Position numbers and translations under genes: made by a program. The notes beneath the pieces are model-generated. The model saw only the letters and a list, made by a program, of their open reading frames with translations. It ran no database searches and was not told the origin of the DNA. A stretch of DNA of 64,000 bases, taken from the NCBI GenBank assembly GCA_025642075.2, contig JAODUO010000036.1:65001-129000 (forward strand), read 5' to 3'. Every line of letters starts with the position of its first letter. Within the stretch, counting starts at the first letter, position 1. The stretch comes from Ridgeia piscesae. Lineage: Eukaryota; Annelida; Polychaeta; Sabellida; Siboglinidae. This document shows, one piece after another, positions 1 to 12,416 of this stretch.

Positions 1-1652
1 ACTTCATAATTATTTACTGCTGGCTTTCATCAAAACATAACCCTTTGCCGAGTTAGCATGCTAACATTAGCCAATTTTAACTTATTAATTAAGTTGGTGT
101 TAATATGAAATTTCTGGCTAATGTATATTTACTACCGTAATTAATGTGGACATGTCTTAATAATTATGGACATTATGGCCGTTTATTCATGTGTATATAC
201 AAAGTACGGCTGCTAATTATATATTGATTTATTCATTAATTTATTATTAATGATTTTTTATTACATAACTATTTAATTTATATCTCTTACCATAAGTAAG
301 GTGGTTTTACAAATTTCATGTTTATATAATATAAACATATTCATGGACATTGTGGCATTTTACAAAAAAAGTTTCTGTCTGTTGAGGTTGCCTGCTAATT
401 ATCACCTATTAACTAATTTATTATTACATGACTAGTTAATATATATGATATGCCAATTATCACCTATTAACTAATTTATTATTACATGACTAGTTAATAT
501 ATATTTATTCTCGTAATAAATGTGGTTATGCACACTGCATAATAATATTATGTATAAATATCTTCATATTTATAGACTCGGCTGGTCTTAATTAGAATGT
601 TTCGGCCTGTTAACTTGGTGCACTACTTAACTAATATTAGCTAATTAACTGGATTAATTAGTATGAAAAAAATCAGTATTGAAAATTTATCACTCCATTC
701 AATGTATTTTAAAATGTTGCAAACAATATTTTAATAGTTCTATAAATTACAACGTTATGCCATTTTAAAGTCACTTATTCGAATATTAAATTTTATCAAC
801 AGAAACAAAAATGAGCTTATTTTACCATTATAAGAGATACACAAATTTAGCGCAATTTTTTCGTTTTTAAATTGCAATAATTTTGGATCTAATAAAGGTA
901 TCGTAATAAAATTAACAGTTACGCGATCTGTAACTTATTACCTTTCATTTAAGCCTAAATCCTGTGTTAATTTTTTTGGGTGAAGTGCCTACAGCAGGGC
1001 TACCTACTATATTTTCCGTAACGATCATGGGGTGTGGAGGGGGAGGGTTGTCTCGGGACCATCTGTATACTGTTGGCCCTGGTCCTAAAGTACATCTCGT
1101 GGCTGTAACTAAATCCCAAGTCATTCATTTTGATTAAAACTGATGAATTGTTTCCTTCCCTAGTCTGGGTTTGCCCCAACCACCGAAGCAGCCACGGTTT
1201 CATTTACTGATAAATTGCAACACGGACTAGTACTTCGTAGTTGCCAAGTTGGGTCGATGATTTTTTCGCGGCAACGCATTTTAGCCGTTTAAAATCGTCA
1301 ATACTTCACTCAAAACAACTTTCCAAACAATGTATTTGCTAGGATTTTATTAAACATACGTGTCATGTAAGAGTTTATCCAAATGTCTTATTAAAACGAT
1401 GTTTTCCTGCGGTCAACTGCGAAATTGCCGGCAACCAGCAGACAACCGGAAGTAACTTATACATCTTGTGCTAGGTTGACCTTGCTGCGCTACTCTAGCG
1501 GCCTTGAACCCGGAGACAGCAGTCCAGTGCATATAAGTCCGTGGTTACAATTTGGATATCCCGTGACAGAGTGAGCCTTTGGTGTGCCGACGTGAATGCC
1601 AGCCAATCTAAACGGGGATGGAATAACAACTGTTGACGATCTTTACTTCTAG
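1..1652. other. AT-rich non-coding DNA with a short tandem duplication
   Basis: No convincing exon is seen on either strand. A 58-bp unit is duplicated in tandem (first copy 397-454, second from 455). If this is carboxypeptidase intron sequence, the earlier exons (signal peptide, propeptide and the HxxE zinc motif) lie further left, outside the window. Confidence 0.6.
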
Positions 1653-1743
1653 AATCGAATGTGGAGGAAAACCCGGTCTGTGATCAGAGGCAGCGACTGT
1701 GTGGGCGTGGACGCTAACAGGAACTTCAACTACAAGTGGAAGG
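1653..1743 (+). CDS. Carboxypeptidase exon a
   Basis: Acceptor TTCTAG at 1652 and donor GGTGAGT at 1744. It encodes [10 protein letters not shown] followed by [15 protein letters not shown], which carries the substrate-carboxylate-binding Arg and Asn-Arg pair. It ends in phase 1. Confidence 0.92.
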
Positions 1744-4700
1744 GTGAGTAAGCAATGTCATATCCTTAGTCCTATTTATCTACGATACAAAATGAAGCGA
1801 TTTAACATGGCTGCCAATGGGAACACGTAGTGACCTCTAGCGCATACAGAGGTAATCACATCAATGAATGACTGCTCATGATGTCGTCATATAGCGTTGC
1901 TACTGCAGGAGTGGTTCTTATCATTAGTATACACTGAAACAGATGTTAGCAATGTGAATATGCATAATACCCAAATTTACAGCTATCACTGTAATTGCGG
2001 GTTACTCATAGGTGTCTAGAAGACAGGTTTGTGTTATCCGAAAAGGCAGTGTCTTCTTTGTCAACGTGCAATCCGGAGTTCGTTATTTTGACTCGGAATC
2101 GTTTTGGTTAGTTATTACACGAATAAATATGTCTATGTGTGAAATATTACTATGGCTTGACGCATAGTACGCCTATGTCAATAGTCATTCAAAAAACTGT
2201 GTTGGATGCAACGTATATTAAATATGTGTGTAGCATTTGTTTTGCATCAAAACAGGAAAGCAACATTAATTTACTCTGCGCCGTAAAGATATCTTGGACA
2301 GCGGTCAGCTACGACCTATTGCCATAAATGAAAACATTGTTTTCTTTATTTAATATGTTCATTTCGTGTGTTCCTGCTGCTTGGTGGTACCAGTGACAGG
2401 TAAGCGGATTGAATGCACTTTACGTTATTTTGACAAGTTGCGCCGCGCCACAAAAAAACCAGTATGTCGTCTGCCACTGTTTCGCAAATTATTCAGGGGT
2501 AACGTTGATATAAACTATCTGAACAAACATATATACAATGTGGAGCTCCGCAACATAGTTCAGGACAGAACAACGTTGCGAACAACATATTGACTAGAGT
2601 AATGTATTTAGGTTAAGGAATGATGAATTTCTATTACAAAACCATCATCTTTCTATGGGTCGTGGACGACTTACAAAGTGTGACGTCAGAGGACAAACCT
2701 TAACGTACTAACACATATGTTACACGCGTAAGCTCAATAACATATTATACATACTATATAACTTACCATTTTGTTTCCAAAATACTCGAAAAAGCCAAAA
2801 TTGTTGATGCGGCTTGGTCAGCGCGCCTATACATCCTGGTATAAATGACGTCATCACATCAGATGAGAACTACAATCATGCGCTCGTTAATTATGACGTA
2901 ATTGTCTCATGACGCCAGTTGTACAGATTAAGATAGGTATGGTAGGCGAATTAATATCGAATAGAAAGGCATGATGTCAAAGCTGGATTTCAGGAGCGGT
3001 TCAGGACTATGGCTCAGGTAAACCTTCAAAACGAAAAAACATAATGCACCAAAAGATAGTCGTCGGAGGGGGGGACTTGGGGGACGCATATTTTTGAGGG
3101 GACTGATTCGTCATGGCAGGAGACATTGCGATACTGGAGCGGTGTTGGTGCATCTCAGGCCATCCAATATAAAAGTCGTTCCCGCGCTAGTGACAAAGAC
3201 TTACCACGTACTTACCACGTACTTACCATTTTCATCAACACAACCAGCACTTCTGAATTCGATGCCCACTTCTGACAGCTACGATCAACCAGTAGTAGGC
3301 TAACACTCTTCAGATTCATATCTGTTGCCGCACTAACTGTGTTAAATTAGCTTCTGGCCAGTGTTAAATAAATACGAAATATAGTTTCATTCCGCCGGCG
3401 TTTAAATATCTATCTCTTTAATGCTCTCTATCCTCCTAAGCTTCCTAGCACCTTCATCCATCCGTCGACAACTCGCACTGTTTACGATTGCGAGATTGCT
3501 TAATCCCTTGATTTTGTCGCGCCACTGAGCTCGATCTTCGAGGATATTGGCGCATAAGAAGTCATCATCATTATGATCGTTACATTACTATCATTGGCTT
3601 TCTCCTGGTCCGTTATCTCACTGTTCCGTTTGTGCAGCAAATGAGGCTAACTCGGACCCGTGTTCGGACGTGTTTGCCGGCCGCGAGTCGATGTCGGAAC
3701 CGGAAGTGCGCGCCGTCAGCGAGTTCATCCTGTCGCGCAACGGCACGTGGCTGGTCTTCATGACGCTGCACTCCTACAGTCAGCTGTGGATGGCGCCCTG
3801 GGGCTACACGGACGAACGCCCGCACGACTACAGTCGACTCGTGAGTGCATGGCTTACGTCACGATAGAGTAATAACAATAATAATAGTAATGTTATATGC
3901 ACACAAGCACACGCCCCTGTGTACGCACAACCACATCGACACACACGCATGCGCGCACGCACGCACCTATGCACACACGCACACGCACACGCACACGCAC
4001 ACGCACACGCACACGCACACGCACACGCACACGCACACGCACACGCACACGCACACGCACACGCACACGCACACGCACACGCACACACACACACACACTC
4101 AGTTCATTCGTGTTTGTGATTGCTTATTAAGGTGGTTGAGGTGAATACCCGTTTGCAATGCTGGTGTCCAGTAATATTGGTATAATAATAATGTTACTAC
4201 TAATAATAAAATAAATGTGTATACACATACATATATGAGTGCGTGCGTGCGTATACACACCTACAAAGACAACCGGCCGTCTGTTCCAGGAACGAGTCGG
4301 TCGCCAGGCAATAGCAGCACTGTACGATGTCTACCACACGACGTACAGCCTCGGCTCGGCGTCCAGCGTTCTCTGTAAGTCGTATTGATCTTATCGCTCA
4401 TGCGTGCACTTTGGGGTTTTGGGGTTTGGTTTGGTTTGGTTTGATTGGGTTGGGTTGGGTTGGGTTGGGTTGGGTTGGGTTGGGTTGGGTTGGGTTGGGT
4501 TGGGTTGGGTTGGTGGACGAAATGTGTGGCTTGCCAGTAGGGGAAGGGGAGCGGTAATCATTTCAGTTAAGTGTGTTTGATGTGTTATCAGTAAAGGCGT
4601 CTGCGACCAATACAATTGGATTCATGTATATATAATGTTTTCGTTTTCAAATATGAAATCGAAACAGGAAACATTGCTAAGTACACGGACCAAACTTCCA

Positions 4701-5304
4701 GTTGGTATACCCAATACGTCGCGGTTTGCTTACGTCGTAATCACATTTCTGAGCAAGGCCTCCGTCAACGTTTACAACGGTTATAGCCTATCTGTGAATT
4801 ACATTATTGTTGTGGCATGACAGCTCCTAGACCAAACACTACTGCATACCTTTGTCACTTTAACAACTTTCCCCTATGGTTTTGTCATAAGGAAATTTTT
4901 CTTAGACCAGGATTTCTAAATAAAATTAATATACAACTAAACGCATATGTTCGGCAGCCATTTTGTCAAACGCCTGACGGGTTTTTTGCTAAGCAACTGG
5001 ATAGGTCAATTGATGATTGCAGCCTTGCAACGTTGTCTAATCGCCGTGGCGTTACCTTGTAGACAAATCGGCAGGGACATCGCGGGACTGGGCGAAAGGC
5101 GTCCCCAGAATCCGCTATGTCTACACGGTGGAACTGCGGGACACCGGCCATTTGGGATTTCTGTTGCCTCCCAACCAGATTCTTCCAACCGGAAACGAAA
5201 CATGGGCGGCCGTCAAGGCTATGATGAACGCCATCGAGGAAGAGGAAGGCGGCACCCAGCATCAGCGATACGGGTATCGGAGACATCAATCTCAGAGGGG
5301 CTAG
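1653..5304 (+). CDS. Zinc carboxypeptidase, M14A family, 3' four exons (partial)
   Basis: Metallocarboxypeptidases of this family remove the C-terminal residue of peptides, usually as secreted digestive or processing enzymes. Four exons join in consistent phases: 1653-1743, 3638-3840, 4290-4374 and 5063-5304 (TAG stop 5302-5304). In bovine CPA numbering the visible residues are Arg127 (WRKTR), Asn144-Arg145 (VDANRN), the two disulfide cysteines (SDCVGVD and SDPCSD), the third zinc ligand His196 and Tyr198 (HSYSQL), Tyr248 and Glu270 (VELRDTG). The Tyr248 codon is split by the last intron. The residue aligned with position 255 is Arg (motif TSRDW), as in carboxypeptidase O-type enzymes that prefer acidic C-termini. 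The N-terminal half, with the other two zinc ligands, is outside the window. The exons are GC-richer than the surrounding introns. The family is certain; the exact orthologue is not assigned. Confidence 0.93.
3638..3840 (+). CDS. Carboxypeptidase exon b
   Basis: Acceptor TTGTGCAG and donor GTGAGT at 3841. It encodes [20 protein letters not shown] and then [16 protein letters not shown], with the zinc-ligand His and the S1' Tyr. It ends in phase 0. Confidence 0.93.
3970..4098. repeat. (CACACG)n / (CA)n microsatellite
   Basis: About 20 hexamer units ending in CA dinucleotides, in the carboxypeptidase intron about 190 bp upstream of exon c. Confidence 0.95.
4290..4374 (+). CDS. Carboxypeptidase exon c
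   Basis: Acceptor TGTTCCAG and donor GTAAGT at 4375. It encodes a helix ([19 protein letters not shown]) followed by SSVL, and ends after the first base of the Tyr248 codon. Confidence 0.9.
4433..4515. repeat. (TTGGG)n pentanucleotide array
   Basis: About 15 TTGGG units on + in the last carboxypeptidase intron, starting about 55 bp after the donor. It is G-rich on the transcribed (sense) strand, so quadruplex formation is possible. It is not the canonical TTAGGG telomere repeat. Confidence 0.95.
5063..5304 (+). CDS. Carboxypeptidase terminal exon
   Basis: Acceptor TACCTTGTAG at 5062. It completes the Tyr248 codon, then encodes [26 protein letters not shown] (catalytic Glu270) and a terminal helix [16 protein letters not shown] short hydrophilic, Arg/Gln-rich tail runs to TAG, with no GPI-type hydrophobic tail. 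Confidence 0.93.
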
Positions 5305-6646
5305 GTTTTAGAGGACTGTGGACGAGACGAAATGTTAAACGATGTTGCAATGTCATATCTGGAGCGTAGAATAAGGTCTATTAACGTTGTGTACATATTA
5401 CTGCTCGTAATTATTCATAAATGTTATTATCCGTGTAACACGTGATTGTTGCCTATTATGTAGGTCACTGTGTCTTGGTCATTAGGAATAGCATTAGGCT
5501 ATTCCATCAGAAACTAAACGAACCTGAAATATAGACCGTTCTTCAGTAGCTGGTTTTGAAATAACTATGATACTGCAAACGTCATGGTTTGGGTCTGCAA
5601 CTGCAGTGGGCATCGACACCTACGTTGTGTTGTTAATGCTCTGACATATTTCGAAATGAACTGACTGTTTTACTCCTAATGTGTTGTCAACTAGAAGACT
5701 ATTGCTAGATGACGAGCCAGTTGTCCGTAGGTGCAATATTTTAATGAAAGTAACGGAGTACCCGACTCCGGCTCGCAGCCTGGAATAGATGGCTCCATAG
5801 GAGATCGTCGTGCGTAGGCATACACACGCACGCACGCACGCACGCGCACACGCACGCACACACACACAACCCGGTACAGAAAGAGTCGCCTTCAAAATTA
5901 GTAATAATATTTATCTGAATTTTTTCTTTTTGCAGCTAAAAAAACGTTACGATCAACATAATACATTGTATGTGTATTGCGTACAATGAATCACCATTTC
6001 AAATATCCAGTTTGGTATTTTTCCCCCTATAAATGTTCACAGTTTGTATAGCAATGAATATTTGCTGTCGCAGCATAACAATTATACTTGCACCTGGTTA
6101 GCCAATCACTGGTCTGGTCTGCTCATCTACTTATTCAGCCCATGCAGCGTAACAATTACTAGTCGAGCAGAGAACAGGACAGACAACGTTCGTCGTTGTA
6201 AGCCGGTCAACAAATCTCACGGATTATAGACTGCTGTATAAATAGGTTTCGGTTTTAACTCGTCAGTCATAAGTCGGCCTCTGTTATTTTGAGTAACAGC
6301 ATTGACCATCCCCGGGAGATGTGACACGGTAGTTCGTTGCTGTAACCGGCTTTAAGTAATCTGTTTCGTGATTGTTAATGTTACATTGTTAGAGACCAAA
6401 CAACCAAGTTCTCAGTTCAATACGGTATGTTGAGGGCCCTAAGTACACATCGACCAGAATGTGGTTTTACGTTTCGTACAGAATATTTGAATTAGCTTTG
6501 ATGCGCGCTTACCCCAATGCATATTGCCGTGTTCACGCATGTTCGTACACGCGTGTACGCTCGCACCAACTCACACACCCGCATATGCACGCACGCACGC
6601 ACGCACGCACGCACACACCACGCACGCACACGCACACACGCACGCA

Positions 6647-6700
<54 letters not shown>

Positions 6701-7512
6701 CACAGTTACCTACAGTAGCCCGATTCAATAATGTTTAGATCAGATAAACGTTTCGCATGTGGTTACATAAAACGTTTAGCCTAAATGTTTAGACTGATGG
6801 TGTATTGTTTGCGTTATTGCAGGCCGCTAGAAAACTTGCAAATATCAGTATGCAATGTGTCCGCACTGAACGCTGCGTGTATATTGTATGGCAGTCTTCT
6901 TGTATTTTATTGCGCAATTACCCTCTTTCACATTAGTTCTCAAAAACGATTTCCCAGGCCTACTCGTTTAAGAAGTTGTTACTATGTACGATAAACAATG
7001 ATCGGAGATGATACACTTTTATTGGAAGTTCATTTTGTGGTACGTATATACAACAATATATTTATCATATGTATACATTTTATTAAATGTGTGATATCGC
7101 ATGACGTTGTCAAGTTTGTTTCTTGTGGGTTTTATGCATACATCAAGAGCACATCACCTGCGAGTTGTGTCAAAATGGCGCCTCGATGTGTTAGAGATTG
7201 AATAACCCAACCAGACTTGATCATCATTGAGTGGAATGACAGAAGGCATCAATCAGAAGGTCAAATTACGCAAGACATGCTAGATTTGGTCTTACATGCA
7301 GGAAAAACATTTCAAGAAGATCAATACAGGGTCATGTATAATTTCACCACGACGACTGGATCTTTCTGGAATCCCAGAACCTCTGTCCATGTCATTAGAT
7401 GTAGTGTCGAGTTAGGAAGGATGGCGGTTTAAATTATCCCCGAAAACACTCTCATCACGCTTTCTATGAGGTAAGTTAGTCATCATTATCAAACATCATC
7501 TGAACAATTGAG
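5305..7512. other. Non-coding stretch after the carboxypeptidase
   Basis: Contains the carboxypeptidase 3' UTR (end not determined), an ACGC/CA-rich tract at about 5820-5870 and a longer one at 6575-6700. Short ORFs here are low-complexity or lack recognisable features, and no gene is supported. Confidence 0.5.
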
Positions 7513-7513
7513 T

Positions 7514-7515
7514 TT

Positions 7516-7592
<77 letters not shown>

Positions 7593-7863
7593 CGTAGTAG
7601 TAAGAGTAGCAGCAGCAGCAGCAGAAGCAGCAGCAGTAGCAGTAGCAGCAGTAGCAGTAGCAGCAGCCGCAGCAGTAGCAGCAGAGCAGCAGCAGTAGCA
7701 GTAGCAAAGCAGTAGCAGTAGCAGCAGTAGCAGCAGTAGCAGCAGCAGTAGCAGTAGCAGTAGCAGCAGTAGCAGCAGCAGCTAGCAGTAGCAGTAGCAG
7801 TAGCAGTAGCAGTAGCAGTAGCAGTAGCAGTAGCAGTAGCAGTAGCAGCAGCAGCAGCAGTAG
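7514..7863. repeat. (GTA)n followed by CAG/TAG trinucleotide array
   Basis: A (GTA)n run to about 7605 passes into interspersed CAG and TAG triplets to about 7863. Long Leu/Ala/Tyr ORFs across it are low-complexity artefacts. Confidence 0.95.
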
Positions 7864-10800
7864 TATCGATAGAATCACTAACTGACACACATGGGCACTG
7901 ACCAAATGAAAATGTTCATTATTCTCTTACACTTTTATAACACGAATATAACTGACTATGACGTAGACAAAAAGTACCGTCAGCTGACTACGGATGGTGT
8001 GAGTCTCGAGTCAAGAGTAAAGACAATCAATCTCGCTTCCTCCATTACTTACGCATTTAGTAAACCGTGTTCAATTAATTGTACGAGGCACAGAATTACA
8101 TAGTGTCACGCTCGGAAATATGTAAACGATCCTGAGGGGAGTCGTGGCCTCCAGCGTCAGAAGCACTGCTACCGGCAGCATAACGCTTTCAAACAACAAC
8201 AGGGACTTGGACAACGCACAAAACAAACGAATATCTAATACCATTATTATATGGAAGCACATTGTAGTGCGCGTGATTGTTTCGAAAGACAAAGTGTCAC
8301 TAGCACCTTCAGTATCCTGCCAGCCACTACACAGTATACACATAACGCAAAAGTGCTTAGCGCAGCTGCAAGAGGCGGAGGTCGACAACAGTACAAGAAC
8401 ATTTAGATAGACTGGTCAGATAATGACCATATTAAAAAGCATTGAAACACACACGGTGAATAAAACTTGAAGTGAAAATATAACAGTTTGTTTACATAAA
8501 CACGCGGTATCTATTCGTTAGGACTGTTCGAAGCGGCGTAGACCCGCATGTTGATTCGAACACCATCTCGACTTACTTTTATTCGATATTGTCACAACAA
8601 AAATTATTATAGTAACAATGAATGCTGACTCGAATGTTGCGTAATACTATCGGAATGCAAATGTCAAAGGTTAATAAAAATGTCCGCCTCACTACCTCCG
8701 TCCAGGCCAGAGATCTAACCCCAATTCAATGAAAAGATATTTGAATTTGCATGGCTCACAATTTATGTTGTTTACGTCAATCAGTCATTACTAGGAAATG
8801 TGGTAACGTTACAATCACTGTTTGCAATACAATCAGCGCTTGATTAGTGTAAACAAAATCCTCGAACACGGAGACGAATAGTCGGAAGCGGGCGCGTTGA
8901 TTAATCGATTCATAAGGACATGTATAAAGTGCATGCGAGTCGCCGAGTACCGACAGCAACCGACGAAACCGGCGGTCAGATCAAATTAGGCGACACGTCT
9001 TGACAGATACACGCGTACGCGAGTGCAGCGATGCAAGACGGATTAGCACCTAGCAATAACTGTCTTGTTTGGCGGCGTTGTGAGGCGACGCGGCAACATG
9101 GCGCAAATGTGCGGAGAGACCGGCAGAGTCGAAGCAGCGGCGCGTGACGAACTAGCGAGGGCGTTACGCGTGGGTGATTCTGCGAGTCACCGCAGTGAAT
9201 GCCGTTACTGGGACGATCACAGACGACAGATCTTCCTCCCCACTGTCTCAGTTTAGTGGATACAAACTGGACATGTCAACGCCCACTGGTGACAGCTTGT
9301 GACCCTAGTCACACGTAGACCGGTGTGGTCATCGATTGTCCGGTGTATCGGACAGGAACTTGTCATGACTTGCGGAGATCCGTTCGAAACTCCTGCGCAA
9401 CGAAGCCGCTGCCTCGACATACAACATGGCCAGCAGTACGTACAACGTTACTTTGACTCGCTTATTGACCAACAATACCGCACTCTGTAAACCGCGTGAT
9501 GTCAGGCACCGATAATGTCCAATCGATTGAAAAATTAATATCGCCATTACCCAACGGAATTGGATTCAATTCGGTATTTAGAGGCAAACAGACGAGTTGC
9601 TTGTTTTATAACGTTGATGTGCTGACGTTTCAATAACTAGCCATGATATGGTGCATGTTTTTATATTCGTATTCGGAAGGGTGCACCTAAAACTATGTTG
9701 TCAAGTTCAGTTTACATGTTATTATATATTACAGGTTCTCTATTTACATAAGGCGGTCTTTAATAATAACTTAATTGTCCAGTCATAGAATGGATAAACA
9801 TCTGGCACTATCATAACAAAAGGGATCGCGTTTTGATCGGAGTCAAGTTAACGAAGTTGTATTGTGACGCTCACTGATTCAGAGTGTTACAACTTAGTTG
9901 GCCTTCTCTTAAAGTACTTGAAGTCTTGGACATACTTTAAAGTGTAATTATTAAATATTTCAGTCCATTCGTATATGACTGATTATATTATTATTATTAT
10001 ACTAAACCATAGTATTGTGTTACACCATATTATTATATTAAACCATCTTCTGTAGGACGAACCTGGACGACTGTTACTACTGATTATATTTTTAGTGTCT
10101 TCATTAATATTGTAGAATGACCTTAGTCCACGGGTACATAGTACCTAGTTATCTACCATTCACATTGAGTCACAGGGCCACGAGGCAGTGTGACCAGTGT
10201 CCAGAGGCTAGCTTACTGACCAAGCAAACATTAAGTGTGTATAGTACGTGTGTTATTAGTCTTGAGTTGCCAGCATGTTAATAAGTAGGCAAACAGGTGC
10301 TCTGAATTGTTGCCTAAATACCTGCATATCACACATTAGGGCTAAGTAGGCCTACATTTTAAGATGAAAACATGCCTCGATGAACATTGCAATATATGTT
10401 AGGTAAAATGTTGTTATACTGTAAGTTATCCACAGTCTATTTACTGTTTATTACCGCTCACGTATTCCCACATGATGTTAGCACGTCCCACGTGTACAGG
10501 AATCGTTTAATTAATGTTGTTCTCTTATATCGCTCACAAATTGGCCTGACAGTAAGTGGCTTAGCTAAAATTCTGACACACAATAGGCGCCCTAAAGGCC
10601 AAGCACTCGGCTTTTCACACATTAGTCCTCTTCTTGATGAAAACATAGCTCAACATACGTGTCCAATTAATAAACACGTAGTAAACTCAAACTTGTTAAT
10701 TACCAGTCGATCAACAATTTTGTCGTTTAAATTCACATTTCGAATTTTCGACACACTTGATATTGTAGCATTCTGAGTTTCCTTGAATGGAGTGTGTTTG

Positions 10801-12416
10801 TAATCTACAATAATGTTATAACCTGAATAATCCTTATCGTACCGACAGCCCAAATATGTTCTATTGAACCATTTTTGGTTAAATGTTACGCTTCGTGACA
10901 AATCAATTGTTTACCCTCCGACGTGAATGGCGAAAGCGTAGAGTTGACACACACACACACGCACACGCACACGCACACGCACACGCACACGCACACGCAC
11001 ACGCACACGCACACGCACACGCACACGCACACGCACACGCACACGCACACGCACGAACAACCTTCCAAATATAGTCAAAGAAAAACTTAGTTCACATAGT
11101 TCACAGGGAGTTGCCAATTATGTTGAAATCTATTTCATGCAACATTATTAAGTGACATGCAAAACTGCTATTAATGTATGCATGCAAAATTATAAATCAA
11201 AAACCACCTACCAACTTTATGGAAAATGTATATTTAGAACAAAGCCTAACATACAATAATCATGCTGTACGCATGCACATTCATGTTATGCTTTTTTGAT
11301 TATGTAATGATTTTGTAAATGAAATGTCTTTAAAGGTGGCATCTCAATAGCGACCAGTACGGTCTCAGAGGAGTCTCCTGACCCTACGTCGTGTTATCAA
11401 ATATACATACTATTACCATTTGTTTGCTGTGAAATTTATATCATCGAAAGTGTTTAAGATGGCCATTTACATTTAATTGTGTTTTAATAAACTGCGAGAG
11501 TGACCAAAATGGTCTTAGTGACAGTCTCCTCGACCCCTGCTTAGTTTATCTAGAGCAATAATCCATATATTACTTAAACTACTTTTCTGATATTTCCTGT
11601 TTAATGACACGAGTACGCAATTACTTGTCATATTAGTTCACCGCGGCATAATGCAATATTATTTCATAATTGAGCTGTAGGTAATTTGTTGAACTTTGTA
11701 TTATGTCTATTGTTTGAGGTCAATAAACACTTCCGTGTCCGATTATATGTGTAGGGTATTATTCTGAGTTGTATATGTGTATTGATTGACATATTCAAAT
11801 TTTTCTTCTTGTAAAGTTGGTTCAGCTTTGTTAAAATATATATGGGTTTCAGTACCCTATAACTATTACGTCATACTGTATAACATAACTACGCAATAAA
11901 CATAAATATCAAAAGCAGCAGCCACGCTCCCTTTGATACCGTTTATTTTGTGATATTTATATAATAAATCCTAGATCTACAGCGACAGACTAAAAGTCTG
12001 GTATAAGGATTAACCTGGATGAATTTGGTTTCTTCTCTGAAGGTACCCTGACGTATAATTACAGTCAATTGTAATTACAAGGCAACCAATTCACCAGTAT
12101 TGTATTGGCTCATGCAATGACACAGTGGTATGACACAAATAGGTCACTGATCTCGAAACTAAACAACAATGTGTCATCTTTCTGTAGAACGCACAACATG
12201 TTGAACCATAACACGGGCTAGTTATAGACAGTTGCTATCACTCGGAACTGGTTGGTGTGAATATATGAAGCAACTGAAATCGTACGCCATTACGACCGCC
12301 TATCTGTGTGTGTAGAGATGGGTGGATGTCTCGCTCAACTTCTCAGCCGTGTTTGGAGAAACGAAACCAAGTCCAACTGTTCTGTTATACACATCACTGG
12401 TGTACTAGACGTCTTT
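7864..12416. other. Intergenic or 5'-intron DNA; CpG-rich patch at about 8940-9260
   Basis: Mostly AT-rich unique DNA with a (CACACG)n array at 10950-11053. The patch at about 8940-9260 is clearly GC- and CpG-richer, contains an ATGGCGCAA start and a 50-odd-codon ORF, and could be a promoter or first exon. No homology is recognised and no splice link to the downstream gene can be shown. Confidence 0.4.
10950..11054. repeat. (CACACG)n microsatellite
   Basis: About 17 hexamer units, the same motif as the array at 3970-4098. Confidence 0.95.

Noticed and set aside
4433..4515. Internal telomeric repeat
   Set aside because: The unit is TTGGG, not TTAGGG, and it lies inside a carboxypeptidase intron; an ordinary microsatellite is more likely.
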